Assembly (NCBI GenBank): GCA_944384925.1
Contig: CALWVF010000001.1
Coordinates: 25,246-89,245 of the forward strand
DNA from: an uncultured Clostridia bacterium
GTDB lineage: Bacteria; Bacillota; Clostridia; Oscillospirales; Acutalibacteraceae
DNA: 64,000 nucleotides
Direction: 5' to 3'
A program made the position numbers and the translations under genes. Shown here one piece after another: positions 63,771-64,000 of the stretch. The notes below the pieces were generated by a model that made no database searches, had not been told where the DNA came from, and was given only the letters and a program-made list of their open reading frames with translations. Every line of letters starts with the position of its first letter. The stretch's first letter is position 1.

Positions 63771-63823
63771 ACAAAAATACTAAAAAATAAAAAATGAAAT
63801 TAATATAAAATTTTATTTTACTA

Positions 63824-63852
63824 TTGACATTAACTAAAAAATATAGTAATAT
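63824..63852 (+). promoter_or_regulatory. sigma-A promoter of the last gene
   Basis: TTGACA (63824-63829), a 17-base spacer and TAATAT (63847-63852). It gives the following gene its own transcript separate from the phage-like operon. Confidence 0.8.
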
Positions 63853-63905
63853 GGAAATATACTTAGAGCATTCCACGAAATAATATTATAGGAGGAGAGT
63901 TTTTT

Positions 63906-64000
63906 ATGAATAAAAAACGAAATAGGATATTGGCGTTGTTTTGCAGTTTAATGATAATGGCAACATATTTTATATCTCCCATTTATCAAACTGTATTAGC
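63906..64000 (+). CDS. secreted protein, truncated by window end
   Basis: RBS AGGAGGAG precedes the ATG. Only 31 codons are present: a basic start (MNKKRNR), a hydrophobic core and SPIYQTV, a typical signal peptide for Sec export. The mature protein lies beyond the window. It is not part of the tail module by promoter structure. Confidence 0.7.
   Translation, partial: MNKKRNRILALFCSLMIMATYFISPIYQTVL

Overview
The window is a strongly AT-rich bacterial chromosome segment. Intact S10-spc-alpha ribosomal genes in Gram-positive order (with map, a KOW protein, infA and rpmJ between adk and rpsM), strong AGGAGG-type ribosome binding sites, frequent TTG/GTG starts, a zinc-type S14, single-chain GlyRS, a PBSX-like tail module and a fused flavin-reductase/rubredoxin suggest an anaerobic Bacillota of class Clostridia. 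I cannot name the genus.

Layout. 1-4.1 kb: a hypothetical protein, a solitary amino-acid-type substrate-binding lipoprotein, and a tandem array of very short hydrophobic/cationic peptide genes. The array is built as repeated cassettes (near-identical promoter and 5' leader, peptide A, peptide B, terminator) with a decayed first cassette and an orphan promoter copy at the far end. This is the best candidate for an undescribed system. 4.1-8.4 kb (minus strand): maltodextrin/glycogen breakdown by glgP and a GH13 hydrolase. 8.9-11.2 kb: a Dam-type methylase plus restriction endonuclease. 11.3-19.2 kb: rsmE, a DUF1015 protein, small membrane proteins, a high-molecular-weight rubredoxin, rarA, glyA and a serine/glutamate-rich anchored protein. 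19.6-24 kb: zapA, a U32 peptidase, dut and mreB. 24.6-26 kb: glyQS.

26.4-42.6 kb: one long co-directional ribosomal superoperon from a clear sigma-A promoter and leader before rpsJ to a terminator after rplQ. It contains an unexpected small membrane-protein gene between rplW and rplB. 42.8-44.4 kb: a membrane-anchored protein with six roughly 53-residue repeats, whose promoter resembles those of the peptide cassettes, followed by a relic repeat. 45.1-45.3 kb: tRNA-Tyr and tRNA-Thr. 45.4-50.1 kb: a GH25/LysM muramidase, a stand-alone FakA-like domain, tatD and metG.

50.2-63.7 kb: a compact, intact PBSX-like contractile-tail module (terminase, portal, protease, capsid, connectors, sheath, tube, a chaperone with a likely programmed -1 frameshift, LysM/baseplate genes, a short fibre). 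It has no tape-measure gene where one belongs, only a 95-codon ORF. No integrase, repressor or lysis genes are seen in the window. It starts behind two strong hairpins and ends at a terminator. The window closes in the first codons of a secreted protein with its own promoter.

Start codons were moved from the longest open frame wherever a Shine-Dalgarno sequence clearly favoured an internal start. Function calls rest on recognised motifs and gene order; no database search was possible.
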